Assembly: GCF_032854445.1 (NCBI RefSeq)
Contig: NC_088303.1
Span: forward strand, 33,487,501-33,551,500
DNA: 64,000 bases
Direction of reading: 5' to 3'
Origin: Liolophura sinensis
Lineage: Eukaryota > Mollusca > Polyplacophora > Chitonida > Chitonidae
The stretch's first letter is position 1; every line of letters starts with the position of its first letter. The notes under the pieces are model-generated. The model saw only the letters and a list, made by a program, of their open reading frames with translations. It searched no databases and had not been told where the DNA came from. Positions 36,868-47,985 of this stretch are shown piece after piece. Both the position numbers and the translations under genes were made by a program.

Positions 36868-37418
36868 ATGCATATTAGTTGCGGAATGTAACTCTGAAAT
36901 CGAACAACATGAAGTGTTTGGAGAGTTACGGGGAATAACTGTTTCTAATGTGTCTGATCGACGCGCATTAAATCTTCCCAAACGTAAATAGATGTCAACC
37001 GAGTGGTCCACATAATCAACTAACCAGTTCTGAGTTTAGTCGAACCAAAAACGATCCATGGCAACCGCACAAATTTACAAAATACATTGCCAGACATTAC
37101 ACCCACTGTGGCCGCCATCTTATTCTGATAGTGGTACATACAAGTCACGTGATAGATGTGAGCGCAGAAACAGCCGCATTGGGTTTAGCGTCTGAAAATG
37201 TATTTATTTTGTAAATTTCTGCGGTTTTCAGAACAAGTTAGTTGATTATGGGGACCACTCGGTTGACATCGATTTTCGCTAGGGATAATGCGCTTGTGGA
37301 GATGTGGTAAAAGTGGCTTACCATCGATCCGAGACATTAGAAGCAGTTATTCTCCGTATAACTCTCCTAACACTTCGTGCTGGTCGATTTCAGAGTCACA
37401 TTCCGCAACTAAGTGCAT
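36868..37418. mobile_element. Foldback element, about 550 bp, arms about 170 bp
   Basis: The left arm (gttgcggaatgtaactctga; gatgtcaaccgagtggtcca; ataatcaactaac) is inverted in the right arm (gttagttgattatgggg; ccactcggttgacatcg; tcagagtcacattccgcaac). About 190 bp of unpaired centre lies between. No transposase ORF. Lies between GH114-A and GH114-B. Confidence 0.75.
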
Positions 37419-37618
37419 ATTTGACAGAATATATCCTGACTACTATTATCTGAACTGCACATTATGTTACAATTTGAAGTCATTTGAACAATAATGGCAT
37501 ACAAGTGTGTATCGATTGAAGTAGATGGACATCCACTACAAAGCCTGTTGGAGTCACTGGAGCAAGACGCATACATGTCCTTTTCAGTTTAAATCAATAC
37601 CTTCATCACTTTAATACA

Positions 37619-37762
37619 TCAGCAGTTCAACCTCCAGTTATCCAGATCCCAAAGTTTAATAAGCGTCTCAAAACCGGTCAGCTTGAACGGGGGCTGTAGG
37701 CCCTTTTCTTTGTTTACGTCCGATGTTTTCGTCGAATCCAGCTTACCCAGATGAAGAAGGGA
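37619..37762 (-). CDS. GH114-B exon 4 (C-terminus)
   Basis: Acceptor 'atcttgcag'. It encodes SLLHLGKLDSTKTSDVNKEK ... TGFETLIKLWDLDNWRLNC and TGA, 48 codons like copy A's last exon. The C-terminal 15 residues are nearly identical to A. Confidence 0.85.
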   Translation of the reverse strand, partial: SLLHLGKLDSTKTSDVNKEKGLQPPFKLTGFETLIKLWDLDNWRLNC

Positions 37763-40700
37763 CTGCAAGATATTAAAACACAACACCCAGGAAACTGACA
37801 GCAGATGACGAAGGAAATGGATTTGATCGGTCAACATTTTGGGCCTTATTTATTTGATTGGTGTTCTACGCCATACTCAAGAATATCTCACGTATATGAC
37901 GTCAGGCATGATGGCTGGAGGAAACCGGGCTGAGGCCGAGGGAAAGCCACGACCATCGGCAGTTTGCTGCAGACTCATTTTTTGTTATATTTATTTATTT
38001 ATTTGATTGGTGTTTTACGCCGTACTCAAGAATATTTCACTTATACGACGGCGGCGAGTATTATGGTGGGTGGAAACCGGGCAGAACCCGGGGGAAACCC
38101 ACGACCATCCGCAGGCTACTGGCAGACCTTCCCACGTACGGCCTGAGAGGAAGCCAGTATGAACTGGACTTGAACTCACAGCGGCCGCATTGGTGAGAGG
38201 CTTCTGGGTCACTACGTTGCGCTAGCGCGCTAACCCACCGAGCCACGAAGGCCTCCATTTTTTATTATAACCCGGGCTTCTCCATGCACATAACTTAATG
38301 GAAAGCTCATATCGAAATTTGTTTTACAGCTACATGTATTACTGGTTGTGTGTCGATATTGAGAAATATAACTGTTGTAGTCACATTATTCAGTCAGATA
38401 GGCACAATGTCTATTTAATACTAACATATACATATGTGATGAGACCAAAATGCCCCCTAACGCACTACTCCCTCCACCAAAAAATATAGAAACTAGAAGA
38501 ACATATCTTGACGGAAGTAACAGCTTATCCAGAACAGAAGCGTTAAAACACATTGGTTTATGCATGTTACATTTATTTTATTTCAGAGTTTTAAACTTGA
38601 ACTATTGCAATTAGTTACATGGGTGGAGGAAACTAGGGTGACCGGCTGATTTTACCCTCGTGTTTTCATACACGCAAGTCTGGCAAACGTCCCTTTGAGC
38701 GCCGTGGACTGCTTGTTGTCACCTGGTTGGCTTCTGCATTTACGGAGTATTTATTTACTTCATTGGTGTTTTACGCCGCACTCAAGAATATTTCACTTGC
38801 TGACGGCAGTCATCATTATGGTCCTTTCGCATTTACATGCTATAACATATTGCTTATATTTGTAGCTTTAAAGAGAGCAGCGGCTGACAGATGTAGTTAA
38901 GTTTTTGTCATTAAGTGACCTTTAAAGTAAGCGTCACTCACCTTATCCCTAAGCATGGGTAAGAATGTATAACCCTTGTTATCGGGGGTGTATTTCTCGT
39001 TCAAGTCCAGGCTCTCATACTCCGTGTACATTTCCACATCATACATTAATCCCCCTGGAACGTTTGATCTCTCTGAAAATCATTCAACTCGTTAATCAAC
39101 GTGTTAATAAAGAAAACAAAAAGCTTATGGTGTAGTTAGAGACACCTTTATTATTTTTAATTAAAGGAGGTCATGCATCACGCAAAAGACCACTTTACCT
39201 AGATTCTAAATATGATTTTCCCAATTTTCACATTCTTACAGTGAATAAAATCTTAGTGAAAAGAGCATTACACTTCTTTATTATTTTTAAATAAAGTAAG
39301 TCATGCATCATCTAAAAGACCACTTTGAGATTCGAAATATGATTTTCTTAATTTTTACATTTTTCCAGTGAACAAAATCTTCGCGAAACCTCCATGCTGT
39401 ACATTCATGCATTCTACATAAAAATACACAGGAGTTGTAAAGCTGCCCATTGTTTCTCCTTGGCCCATTTCTGTCTTGAACAATCTGATTATTCTTATTG
39501 AACAATAATCTGGCGTAAACAGCCTTGTAAATCAAAAATACACCTTATATACATCCTTGTGTTGTTATTGCATGGTACGTGTATCTTACCAATATGTTGA
39601 ATCCGCTGGGTGTAGTTCTGTTCCTTTTCCAGCGAACCTCTCATCGTGTGAAGGTCATCTAGCTTGGTATAGCTCCATATGTCTTTGTCTAGCGAACCCT
39701 TCATCCCGTGAAGGTCATCTAGCTTTGTGTAGCTTTGTAGCTCCTTATCCAGCGATCCACTCATCCTGTGGATATCATCTAGCTCCAAACCTTCCATCTG
39801 TTCCTTAACCTTCAGCTGAGCACGGGCTAGCAGGATGTCTTGCAGGGTCCCCCCGTGGGTGTCCAAAACGGTGTCCTCTGACATGGCCGGGAAGGCGATG
39901 TCGGGGATTGGGCTAATCCGGCCGTGCACGGACTCAGCCCTAACTGTCGAGAAGTAACACACCACGGGTTTCCTTAGAAGAAAAAACACTGAAGCTGGTA
40001 ATACTGTCAATTGTCACGGGCATCTAGATATGAGTTTGTTTTCTAGGGTTAATTTGTTGTGTAGGTAGAGGAAACCGGGATGAACGAGTTATACTACCGA
40101 CCTCCTGCAAAGTTACTGACCATATGCAAATATGCACACCATACAGGAGGAAGGTAAGTGGCCCTTTAATGATGAACGTTAGACTGTGTAAGTGTTCATA
40201 CCAGCTTCTATTATGTTCATCGTGAAAAACACATTGCCAATTGACGTCTCTCTACCACGTATTCGTAGTCTCACCTTTACAAATGCCTCACAAACGGCCA
40301 CGGCCATCAATCGCTTATTGTCACCAAGGCCCTTAATCCGAGATTTCTGACATACCGTTAGGTTTATCACAATATCTGTTGTAAGCTTATAATATTTACT
40401 GTAAGTTCTAGTCAGAAAATCCGAACTACAATTCCCCATGAGCTTTTAGAGAAATCTATACAATTCACTGTCAAAGGTGGGTTGTTTTAGAAAGGCAGTC
40501 ACCTTGAACCGGGAGTGGTTTTACTAAACTCAAATTTACCAAGAGACAACTTCAAGTTTGTGGTACAAATTTGCATTCCAAGCTTTCAATAATACATCGA
40601 TTTCACCTTTAACAGTTTAACACTGTTTAAGGTTCGACTTGAAGTTGTCACTTTAGTGGTGTTCATGCTCACTTTGTGTGATTCATTATTGTAGAGCTAC

Positions 40701-41478
40701 GTCCGATATCAACTGTCAAAAGAATGATAAAATACCTTTCACGATTGGGATTTTCTGTTTTCTTACACAAATCCATTGTCGGTAAAGACTGGTATTAATT
40801 AAACAGATGTTGTTCTTAAAGCAGAGTTCTTCATAAAGCTGTACTTGATGAACACCTCTTTTGGCAGTCTCGGGTCTGCTGGCTATTTCCGTGGTGTGCG
40901 GAATTTGTTTGGAACAGCAACATGCAGCGCGTAACCTGCACGAGAAGATACGTGAAATCTCGGGAAGTCGACGTCAAATCAGATTAAATAAACAAATTGT
41001 TCTCATAATTATTTGCCCCGCCTTATGCTGTGGCTATTCATATTAAAATACACACGTGTGCACGGTTATAATACTGGCTGGAGTTCTTTGTGTACGTCGA
41101 CACGAATTATTTTCCTTTTAAATATACCTTTATTTGGTCTTCACACGAATAAGTGCACATGAAAACGTGTAAGCTTACAGGCTCACGGCAATGTTATAAC
41201 TAGACTGTTAGCAGTCGCTTTCACCATAGCTGGAACGTGCAAATGTTGTAACGCCTCGTACTATCAGGCGATAAGTGGATAAAATCGACTCGCTTGTCCA
41301 GTGACATTGTATACTGTGACTCCGTGTCATATCTGGTGATACAGGGTGACAGTGAGGCAGAGACATTCAGTTTTGTCGACTTTGGGATTGGCTTGCTACA
41401 AGCGGACACGGTCAAAATATAACCATTGTAATATTGAAAGCGAATTTGCCCTCGAATAGAATTTCCAGAGGTGCAAAT
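37619..41478 (-). CDS. Diverged GH114-like paralogue (copy B), 4 exons, 5' end uncertain
   Basis: Exons 41478?-41225, 39972-39590, 39072-38942 and 37762-37619 join with phases 2, 1 and 0, the same as copy A, and the last exon is 144 bp in both. Shared text includes KPVVCYFS (A: KIVICYFS), ILLARAQL and GLELDD (A: IMMARLDY, GVEPDN), exon 3 ending FLPMLRDK (A: QPFLDQNK) and LIKLWDLDNWRLNC. The rest is strongly altered: the GLSVGLKND block is gone, and exon 2 carries a triplicated 20-residue unit right at the putative catalytic Asp. It may have lost enzyme activity and taken a new role, or be drifting; the intact frame and splice sites argue against a simple pseudogene. No ATG was found for exon 1. 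Confidence 0.7.
37850..37975 (-). mobile_element. Family 1 SINE, truncated
   Basis: Tail and body only (tttgattggtgttctacgcc; cgaccatcggcagtttgctg). It abuts a younger full-length copy. Confidence 0.8.
37989..38255 (-). mobile_element. Family 1 SINE, full length, with target-site duplication
   Basis: Runs from the tail (tatttatttatttgattggt) to the head (gcgctaacccaccgagccac; gaaggcctc). Near-identical 13-bp direct repeats cattttttgttat and cattttttattat flank it at 37976-37988 and 38256-38268. Lies in GH114-B intron 3. Confidence 0.92.
38750..38823 (-). mobile_element. Family 1 SINE tail fragment
   Basis: Text 'ttggtgttttacgccgcact' and 'caagaatatttcacttgctg'. Lies in GH114-B intron 3. Confidence 0.65.
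38942..39072 (-). CDS. GH114-B exon 3
   Basis: Encodes RSNVPGGLMYDVEMYTEYES ... GYTFLPMLRDK. Acceptor 'gattttcag', donor 'gtgagt'. Position, phases and the ending match copy A exon 3, although the GLKND motif is lost. Confidence 0.72.
39590..39972 (-). CDS. GH114-B exon 2 with triplicated 20-residue block
   Basis: Acceptor 'ttcttctaag', donor 'gtaagat'. It begins KPVVCYFSTVRAES, then DTVLDTHGGTLQDILLARAQ, EGLELDD and three 20-residue units. It is 383 bp against 296 bp in copy A, and still ends in phase 1. Confidence 0.78.
39603..39782 (-). repeat. Coding tandem repeat, 3 x 60 bp, in GH114-B exon 2
   Basis: Three 20-codon units, LDDIHRMSGSLDKELQSYTK, LDDLHGMKGSLDKDIWSYTK and LDDLHTMRGSLEKEQNYTQR. 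On the plus strand the word 'tcatct' plus 'agct' recurs at 60-bp steps (39651, 39711, 39771). Substitutions between units are mostly conservative, which suggests constraint on the protein. Confidence 0.93.
41225..41478 (-). CDS. GH114-B candidate first exon
   Basis: An open segment bounded upstream by TGA at 41479-41481, ending at donor 'atg|gtgaaag' in phase 2 as in copy A. It has CITRYDTESQY where A has CIWRPTPGTTW, and VDFIHLSPDSTRR where A has VDMYDIDLYEATA. It lacks an in-frame ATG, so a leader exon must lie upstream or the start has decayed. Support is moderate to weak. Confidence 0.4.
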
Positions 41479-41524
41479 TCAATCCCGCACTTGGACTGGA
41501 ACATGGGTATTTTGTATTTCACTG

Positions 41525-42255
41525 CCTAAGATGGTGTCCAAAACGGTGTCCCCTGACATCGAAATTCTCTAGAAATAACACACCACGGGTTTCCTTGAAA
41601 TACAGAAGATTGTAATATCGTCAGAAATCATGGGCATCAAGTTGTATGTTTGTTTTTTAGGATTTGATTTGTTATGTAGTTGGAGGAAACTGGTGTGCAC
41701 AGATTAAACCACGGACCGCTAGCAACTTACTTATTTATTTTTCAGATTGGTGCTTTACGCCGTTCTCAAGTATATTTCACTTATACGACGACGGGTAGGT
41801 TTATGGTGGTAGGAAATCGTGCAGAGCCCGGGGGAAACCCACGACCATCCGCAGGCTGCTGATGGTCCTTTCCATGTTCCGTCAGGGAGGAAGAAAGTAT
41901 GAGCTGAGTCGAACTCACAGCAACCTTCAGTAAGTTATACAGACGATATGCAGATATACGCATCATGCTGAATGACAACAAGTGGCTTTTAAATAATGAA
42001 CTGTGCAAATGGTTACACGAGCTTCTCAGATGTTCATTGTGGAAAGTAGATTGTAACTTGACGTCTCCCTATCACAGGCCCGCAGGCGCAACCTGACAAA
42101 TCCCAACAAACGGCGTTACTGGACAGAGTTCTTTGTGTACGACTACACGACTTATTTCCTTTTAAATATATAGTTGATCTTTATATGAACTACTAAAATT
42201 CATTACGCTTCTTCCCTCGGGCTCATGACAATGCTATAACTAGACTGACATTTTT
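41525..42255 (-). pseudogene. Decayed partial duplicate of GH114-B exon 2 and flanks
   Basis: 41525-41593 matches the 5' part of GH114-B exon 2 (acacaccacgggtttcctt; gtccaaaacggtgtc) but is internally deleted and reads KPVVCYF-stop. Flanking intron text at 41600-41660 and 41930-42080 matches 39980-40060 and 40115-40265, and 42117-42255 matches 41086-41215 (gagttctttgtgtacg; atgttataactagactg). The block is a tandem duplication of the B locus with a large deletion, later hit by a SINE. Confidence 0.7.
41728..41925 (-). mobile_element. Family 1 SINE, diverged
   Basis: Tail (cagattggtgctttacgccg), body (agcccgggggaaacccacga) and a decayed head (gagctgagtcgaactcacag). Inserted inside the duplicated GH114-B flank. 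Confidence 0.8.
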
Positions 42256-42577
42256 CATTTAGTATGAATATGATAAAGTAACCAGTGAATAACTATTTCT
42301 GTACGGGTTTGTACCATGCCTTTTAATTAGACACGAAAATAAGATGCATGGTGCATAAACAGTGAACTTGGCTCTCATCTATTTATACATTTATTTCACG
42401 TCATCCTGCACAAATTCCAGCAGATCAGTCATCCCTGACGAAGGCTCCAATCTAGACGTGTTTTATAGCCTTTGTGGATTTGTTCCTTAGGAAAAGATTT
42501 ATATTGCACTCAAGAAAACAAAACGTCGACACTATTGCATATTATAAGGCGTTATTCACAGGTTTACCTTGGAAAGT

Positions 42578-43192
42578 TTACGACTGTTTTTGTTTCATAG
42601 TCACCTCAGTTAGTTTATTACTGCTTGCTTGGGCAACTATACTTCGGCGTCTTCTGAAATCGTTCACAACTTCAGCGTTTGATTCCCGCCTGCTTAGCAG
42701 AAGATCACTCTTGGATTTTTCAATCGCCTTCAATATCTCAACTTGCCGCATTCGCATGACTTTGGGATCTTTTTCCTGTCGAATTCGATTAATTTCCATC
42801 TTCATTTGCGGACAGTCAAAACCATATCGCAAGAGATGAAATTCAAGACTGCGCCGTCTCTCCGAATCTGGTGTGCAACTGGAGTCTCCGTCATCTGTGG
42901 CTTTCATAGATTCAAAATTTTCCACTCGGATTGTTTCGAGAGCTGCTTGGTATGCGGATATATTTTGTACCTTTTCTGTCATTAGTTGTTTTGAACGGTT
43001 CAGTTTTTCTGTTTGGTCTGTAGAGAGTTTTTTTAGGTTTTGTAGACGAACTGATAATTTTCGACTTTCTTCCCGGTTAAGCTGTGTCACTCTCTGGCGA
43101 CTCCTCGTAAAAACTTCGTCAATACTATGCTTCTCTTCGGCTAACTTCGGCCGTATGGTTTTCGGCATGGACAGAATCTCTGAGACGGCCAT
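42578..43192 (-). CDS. Uncharacterised 204-residue charged coiled-coil-like protein, single exon
   Basis: ATG at 43192 in strong context (AACAATGG) and stop TGA; the frame is open for 204 residues outside any repeat. The sequence is rich in Lys, Arg and Glu with heptad-like stretches (SRQRVTQLNREESRKLSVRL, then QNLKKLSTDQTEKLNRSKQL). It has an RRRSLEFHLLRYGFDCPQMK segment, and arginine-serine sites (RRRSLE, RRRSIV) that could be phosphorylated. No signal peptide or membrane segment. I do not recognise the family. It could be an intronless gene or the main exon of a longer one. It sits upstream of GH114-B on the same strand. Confidence 0.65.
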   Translation of the reverse strand: MAVSEILSMPKTIRPKLAEEKHSIDEVFTRSRQRVTQLNREESRKLSVRLQNLKKLSTDQTEKLNRSKQLMTEKVQNISAYQAALETIRVENFESMKATDDGDSSCTPDSERRRSLEFHLLRYGFDCPQMKMEINRIRQEKDPKVMRMRQVEILKAIEKSKSDLLLSRRESNAEVVNDFRRRRSIVAQASSNKLTEVTMKQKQS

Positions 43193-45296
43193 TGTTAGAG
43201 ATCTTGCTCAAGTACAGATGAATAAATCTGAAGGCAAATAGACGGAAATCAACAATTAAAATATTCTGAAATGTGAAGGCTGATACTATAAATCATATCC
43301 ATAAAAATTCTGTGCATGGTCTTATAACCATTAGTTATAATTAGAGATTTGAGAAGTTATGTATATACGAGGGCGTATCGAGGCATTGACTGTTGTTGAA
43401 CGGAAGCATAAAAGTTTCGCCGTATATCTAATCTTCAACGTCTACCCAATCAAAACAGATTCTAATGCCCTTTAAAAGGAATAATAGTGCGCGATTGGAT
43501 GCCGTCTGACATACAGGCTAATCCAATGGCTTATCTCCTATCTCCAATCTCTCCCGGGCAATCACTAACGTTTATGCTTGTTTATTTTACATAAGATGTT
43601 AAACTTATTTATTATAACCCACTCCCTATAGCATCTAGTTTTACAGTTACATTTACCTCCTGCTATATCGTCTAAGGCTACGCCCTCTAAATGGCTTTAT
43701 GCGCCAATTTAACCATTATGTGTTACATTCCACTCCTTCGAATCTGGGACTAACGTATATTATTTCCAGCCAGTATACATTTCTAAAGTTACGTATATAT
43801 CACTATACTCAAACCACTAAAGGCAACTAAATCATATTTTCACCCATGGACATCGGGGAAAAAACTAAAGAGAATTAAGGCGGGAAATGCTGCTATTTAC
43901 GTACATATATAGCCCTTAAGCACTTACCGACACTGGTCTATCATAAGCAGCGTTCGTATGTTTCAGCGATTTACACGATGTTTTCTAATGAACAGTTGTG
44001 TACGCCTTGTACACATACATGTATAAGGCTTACCGGAGAAGTGTGGTAGTATTTATACCTTCTTAAAATTACGGTCATTTGGTCAGTTGGTCACTAGCAC
44101 AGTTTAACGTCAGTGAAAAACGTTATTTTTTGAATTTATTGTTCGACGTTTGTAAAACCTATAGTTCAACGTTGTTAAAAAGCAAAGGAAGGTGCACTTT
44201 CGAGGTGACCCTTTGGCGCGCCCACGTTCAACACATTGTTGTCTGGCCAGTGAAACAACCCAGCGACCACTGGTCAGTATTATAGGGTGGGTGATCTATG
44301 GACACTACTGTTCGCTAACTATTGGAATTTGGTGGACATTGTACCACTCATAAATATTGATACCTTGCTCAGTGCTATATTGACAGAGACACACTGAACT
44401 GACTTTCGACGAGTGTTGCCAACTGTGATCGATCACCCACGACGAGCGAGTGTTGCAATTTGGATTTCCAGATCACGGTTAAAAAACACATTCATGTAAG
44501 GTATAACAAAGACAGGTGGGATACGAAAAATTCTGCTTGAACTTCAATCATACTTACACGCTGATAATGTAAACAATGGTCAATGACACGATTCAGCTTT
44601 TGCTATTTCTGTCGTGCAAGATAGTGAAGCATCCTGGGACGCCATCATCGTGCGTGTGGCCTTATAAGAAAGTGTTGATTTTACTTCAAGATATACGTTC
44701 AGTGTAACGATTCCTTACATTAAACCACAAAACATGTCACCACAATGAGGGTGTGTCAAGTGATTAGGAATTCAAGACAAAAAAAACCCCAAAACCAAAA
44801 CAAAACAAAAAAAAAAACCAAAAAAAAAAAAAACAACCCCCTAACATAAAAAACCTCTTAAAACGTCCACCTGCAGTAGAAACCATATTACAAAACTGTC
44901 AAAGCTGACGTATGATTCTTTTTAAAAATATCTTGGAACAGGGAGGATGAGAAAGCAAACAACTAATCGATGCTCCATATTGGATTGTTTAACGCTTTAC
45001 TGCGTTTTTCAGAAACTTTCATTACGGCTATTATAGTTTGGCTGCAGAAAACGTGAGTGCATGGAGTAACCCATCCACCTGTGAAAAGTAAAACTGATAA
45101 CTTTTATCCACATGTGATCTGTCATATGGGTTGAAAGCAACTGGTTTTCCGCAGACGTCATGCAAGGCTACATGAGAGAGCAAAGTCTAACGCTTACTGC
45201 CATCAACAATTATTGCCGCTTATTAAGCCCAAAGAACACGTTAGTGTCACTTATTTAGCCCCAAAAAACAATGGCAGCAGTTGAAGCTTACAAATT
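43193..45296. other. Intergenic DNA upstream of the 204-residue ORF
   Basis: No gene recognised. Contains an A/C-rich low-complexity run at about 44779-44845. The first few hundred bases should hold the promoter of the ORF at 42578-43192, but no clear TATA motif at a fixed distance was seen. Confidence 0.5.
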
Positions 45297-45402
45297 CTCT
45301 GCCCAGGGGTGGTATTGAACCCGAACAGCCTGTGCCACAGCGATTGAAAGTTAAGCATCTTAACGACCCGGGCATAACCAGCTCCGCTCGATGGTCTGTA
45401 TA
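45297..45402 (-). mobile_element. tRNA-like SINE head or fragment
   Basis: On the minus strand it has an A-box-like start and a B-box-like 'gggttcaataccacc'. It lacks a clean acceptor stem, so it is called a SINE relic rather than a tRNA gene. Confidence 0.4.
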
Positions 45403-46990
45403 CATGTAATCGCACATGTAATCCGTGTCATGTTTCAGAAAGTAATATCATGTTTCAGATGACAGTATCCATGCAAGTAGAATAGAAGAGAATGCCAAGC
45501 GTAAAGTCCTACGCCTGACGTGTGTCTTGTGATTGAACCGACTTCCACGCTTCTGACGTTAACGATTTACCCAGGAAACGTATCCATATAAACATGACAA
45601 AGACGCGACAAGCATGTTCAGCAACAAATGCAGCTAACCCATATGACCACCGGTAAAAGACAATGCGAGGATAACGTTCATTTTAACCATATATTTATTA
45701 AATATTCAGATAATAAACATTCGTAGGTTTGTATTTACTGATGCATATAAATGTATAATGACATCCCAATAATTTAAAAAATATACCAACACTATATTTG
45801 CTTAAAAACAACATAATCGTGGACTCCTAACTGTTGGTTTCCAGAGCAGTCCTTGTCAATGTTAACCACGCCGATTTCCTTAATGCTATACTTCATAATA
45901 CCGCCACAACTTCCACAGAGAGTAGACTAAGAGATAGGCATTATAACAACCAAAGTTTCCAAATGTCCATAAACTGGTATTGTCCCTGATACAGGCAGTG
46001 CTTTCCCAAACACCAAATGGTCCAGTGTGCAGATAATAAGGTCACATTTCATCACGCAAGTAATGATGTAATGACATTTTGAGGATATAGTTCATTTAAG
46101 GCGAAATCCCGCTTCTCAACGTAAATTTAATTCAAAATGATATGACTGACAGGTGAACACAAGTCTTGCTGCAAAGCGTGATTTCGACTTACATGACTGA
46201 TACGCCTCATTTTTTGGCTACAAACTGCATTTTTGTTAAATCCATTCATGCAATATTGTAACTGAACCTACAAAAAAGCTATTCTGATAATATACAAAGA
46301 TAATCATGATATAATGAAAATATTGTTTTGGCTGTTAAATCAATACCCATATTTTGCAAATAGTTTTTAGTGGTCTATTCTAATGAATTTAATACCCAAT
46401 CTTTTTGCTTTCTTCTCCTCTCATACAAAGAAAGGAAAGCTGTCTGTTCCAGATCAAACCAACATCAGTACAATCAGCATTTGAACAAGCCACATTTTTG
46501 CCAGAACTTAAGCCAAGGTACACAAAGCATGCATGGACACCTAAATTCAAATCTCAAAACACCATTAGCCTGGAAATCTGACCGGCTACTGGAAAGTTTA
46601 AGGTACAATTACTAGGAGTTAGGTTTCCTCTAAGGTTATCATTTTTTCACGGAGATCGTAATTAGACTCAGATATAAGTGCTCTTGCCTAATGGGCTAAA
46701 CAACTGGGACCACTGGCTCATGCGAATATTCCTCCAAAACAAACACATTATTTGACAGTTCCACAAATTCAAATATAATTCCAACAGAAAATTAATAACA
46801 ATGCCGAATTGTAATTCCCACATTTCAATAAAAAGTCACCTTAATACACACAATTTACCTTCATGTATTGACAATAAATATCACACTTATTGGACCTCTT
46901 TACAAATGAATTAAGTCGAAGCACATATATAATCTAGATCCAATCACTGTGCAGTTAATAGTATGCAGTCCTCCACAGATATATTGCTAT
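45403..46990. other. Non-coding AT-rich stretch
   Basis: No supported ORF, RNA or tandem repeat. It lies downstream of the P5B ATPase on its strand and may be intergenic or distal 3' UTR. Confidence 0.45.
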
Positions 46991-46993
46991 TGA

Positions 46994-47255
46994 TTTATTT
47001 ATTTGGTTGGTGTTTTACGCCCTACCCAAGAATATTTCACTTATACGACAGTGGCCAGCATTATGGTGGGTGGAAACCGGGCAGGGCCTGGGGGAAACCC
47101 ACAACCATCTGCAGGTTGCTGAAAGACCTTCCCATACATAGCTGGAGAGGTAGCCAGCATGAGCTGGACTTGAACTCACAGTGACCGCATTGATGAGAAA
47201 CTCGTGGGTCATCACGTTGCGCTAGCACGCTAACCAAATGAGCCACGGAGGGCCC
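46994..47255 (-). mobile_element. Family 1 SINE, full length, with target-site duplication
   Basis: Complete from the tail (tttatttatttggttggtgt) to the head (gctaaccaaatgagccacgg; agggccc). A perfect 12-bp repeat tattgctattga flanks it at 46982-46993 and 47256-47267, indicating a fairly young insertion. Confidence 0.93.
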
Positions 47256-47947
47256 TATTGCTATTGAGATAAGTCATGTATAAATATCACCACCAACATA
47301 ATGGACATAACAAATGTAACTTTTCCAAGCAGAAATGAATGCATTTAAATATGAGAAACCATTAAGAATTCAGTAAACCAAGTAAAACAAAATTTTTGAC
47401 TTAGTTAAATAACAGAGAGCTCAGCTTTATGTGTGGCAGAAACTATGTGTCTGGGGTAAACCAACGACCTTTGGAAAGTTGCCATGCAGTTTTGCGCTCT
47501 TTAATCCTAGTGGATAAACCCTTTTCCCATAAATGCAAGAAAAATAACTATCATCAGTGACAAAAAACCATGGTGTGAAATACACCATTATCAAAATTTT
47601 TGTAAACAAAAACTGTATTAACATGCTTTCTTGACTACGGTCACATTTCTCTGTGTGGATTTTAAACAATTCAAAAAAATTTAACCCCTACATTCAATAT
47701 CAGGTTTTATCACAGTGAACAATGCAGGCCTTTCATGATCTGCCACAAATTAGAAGCGGTTTAACAACGTACATGAATCTTAATAATCCGTTATCTTGTA
47801 GGAGTAACATTTTCGTACAGTAGTGAGTACATTCATGAAAAAGTTACTAACACACTTGGAACATGAACAATCAACAACTTGGCAGGTTTCAATGGTAATA
47901 TATATACATGAAGTGTTTTCTTTAAGCACCAAGTTATATAAACATCA

Positions 47948-47985
47948 ATGAATGATAATAATAATAATAATAATATAATAAATTC
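47948..47985. repeat. (ATA)n microsatellite
   Basis: About nine 'ata/taa' trinucleotides with one interruption. Confidence 0.9.

Noticed and set aside
44779-44845. A-rich run that might be the tail of a processed pseudogene
   Set aside because: No upstream coding-like sequence or target-site duplication was found; treated as low complexity.
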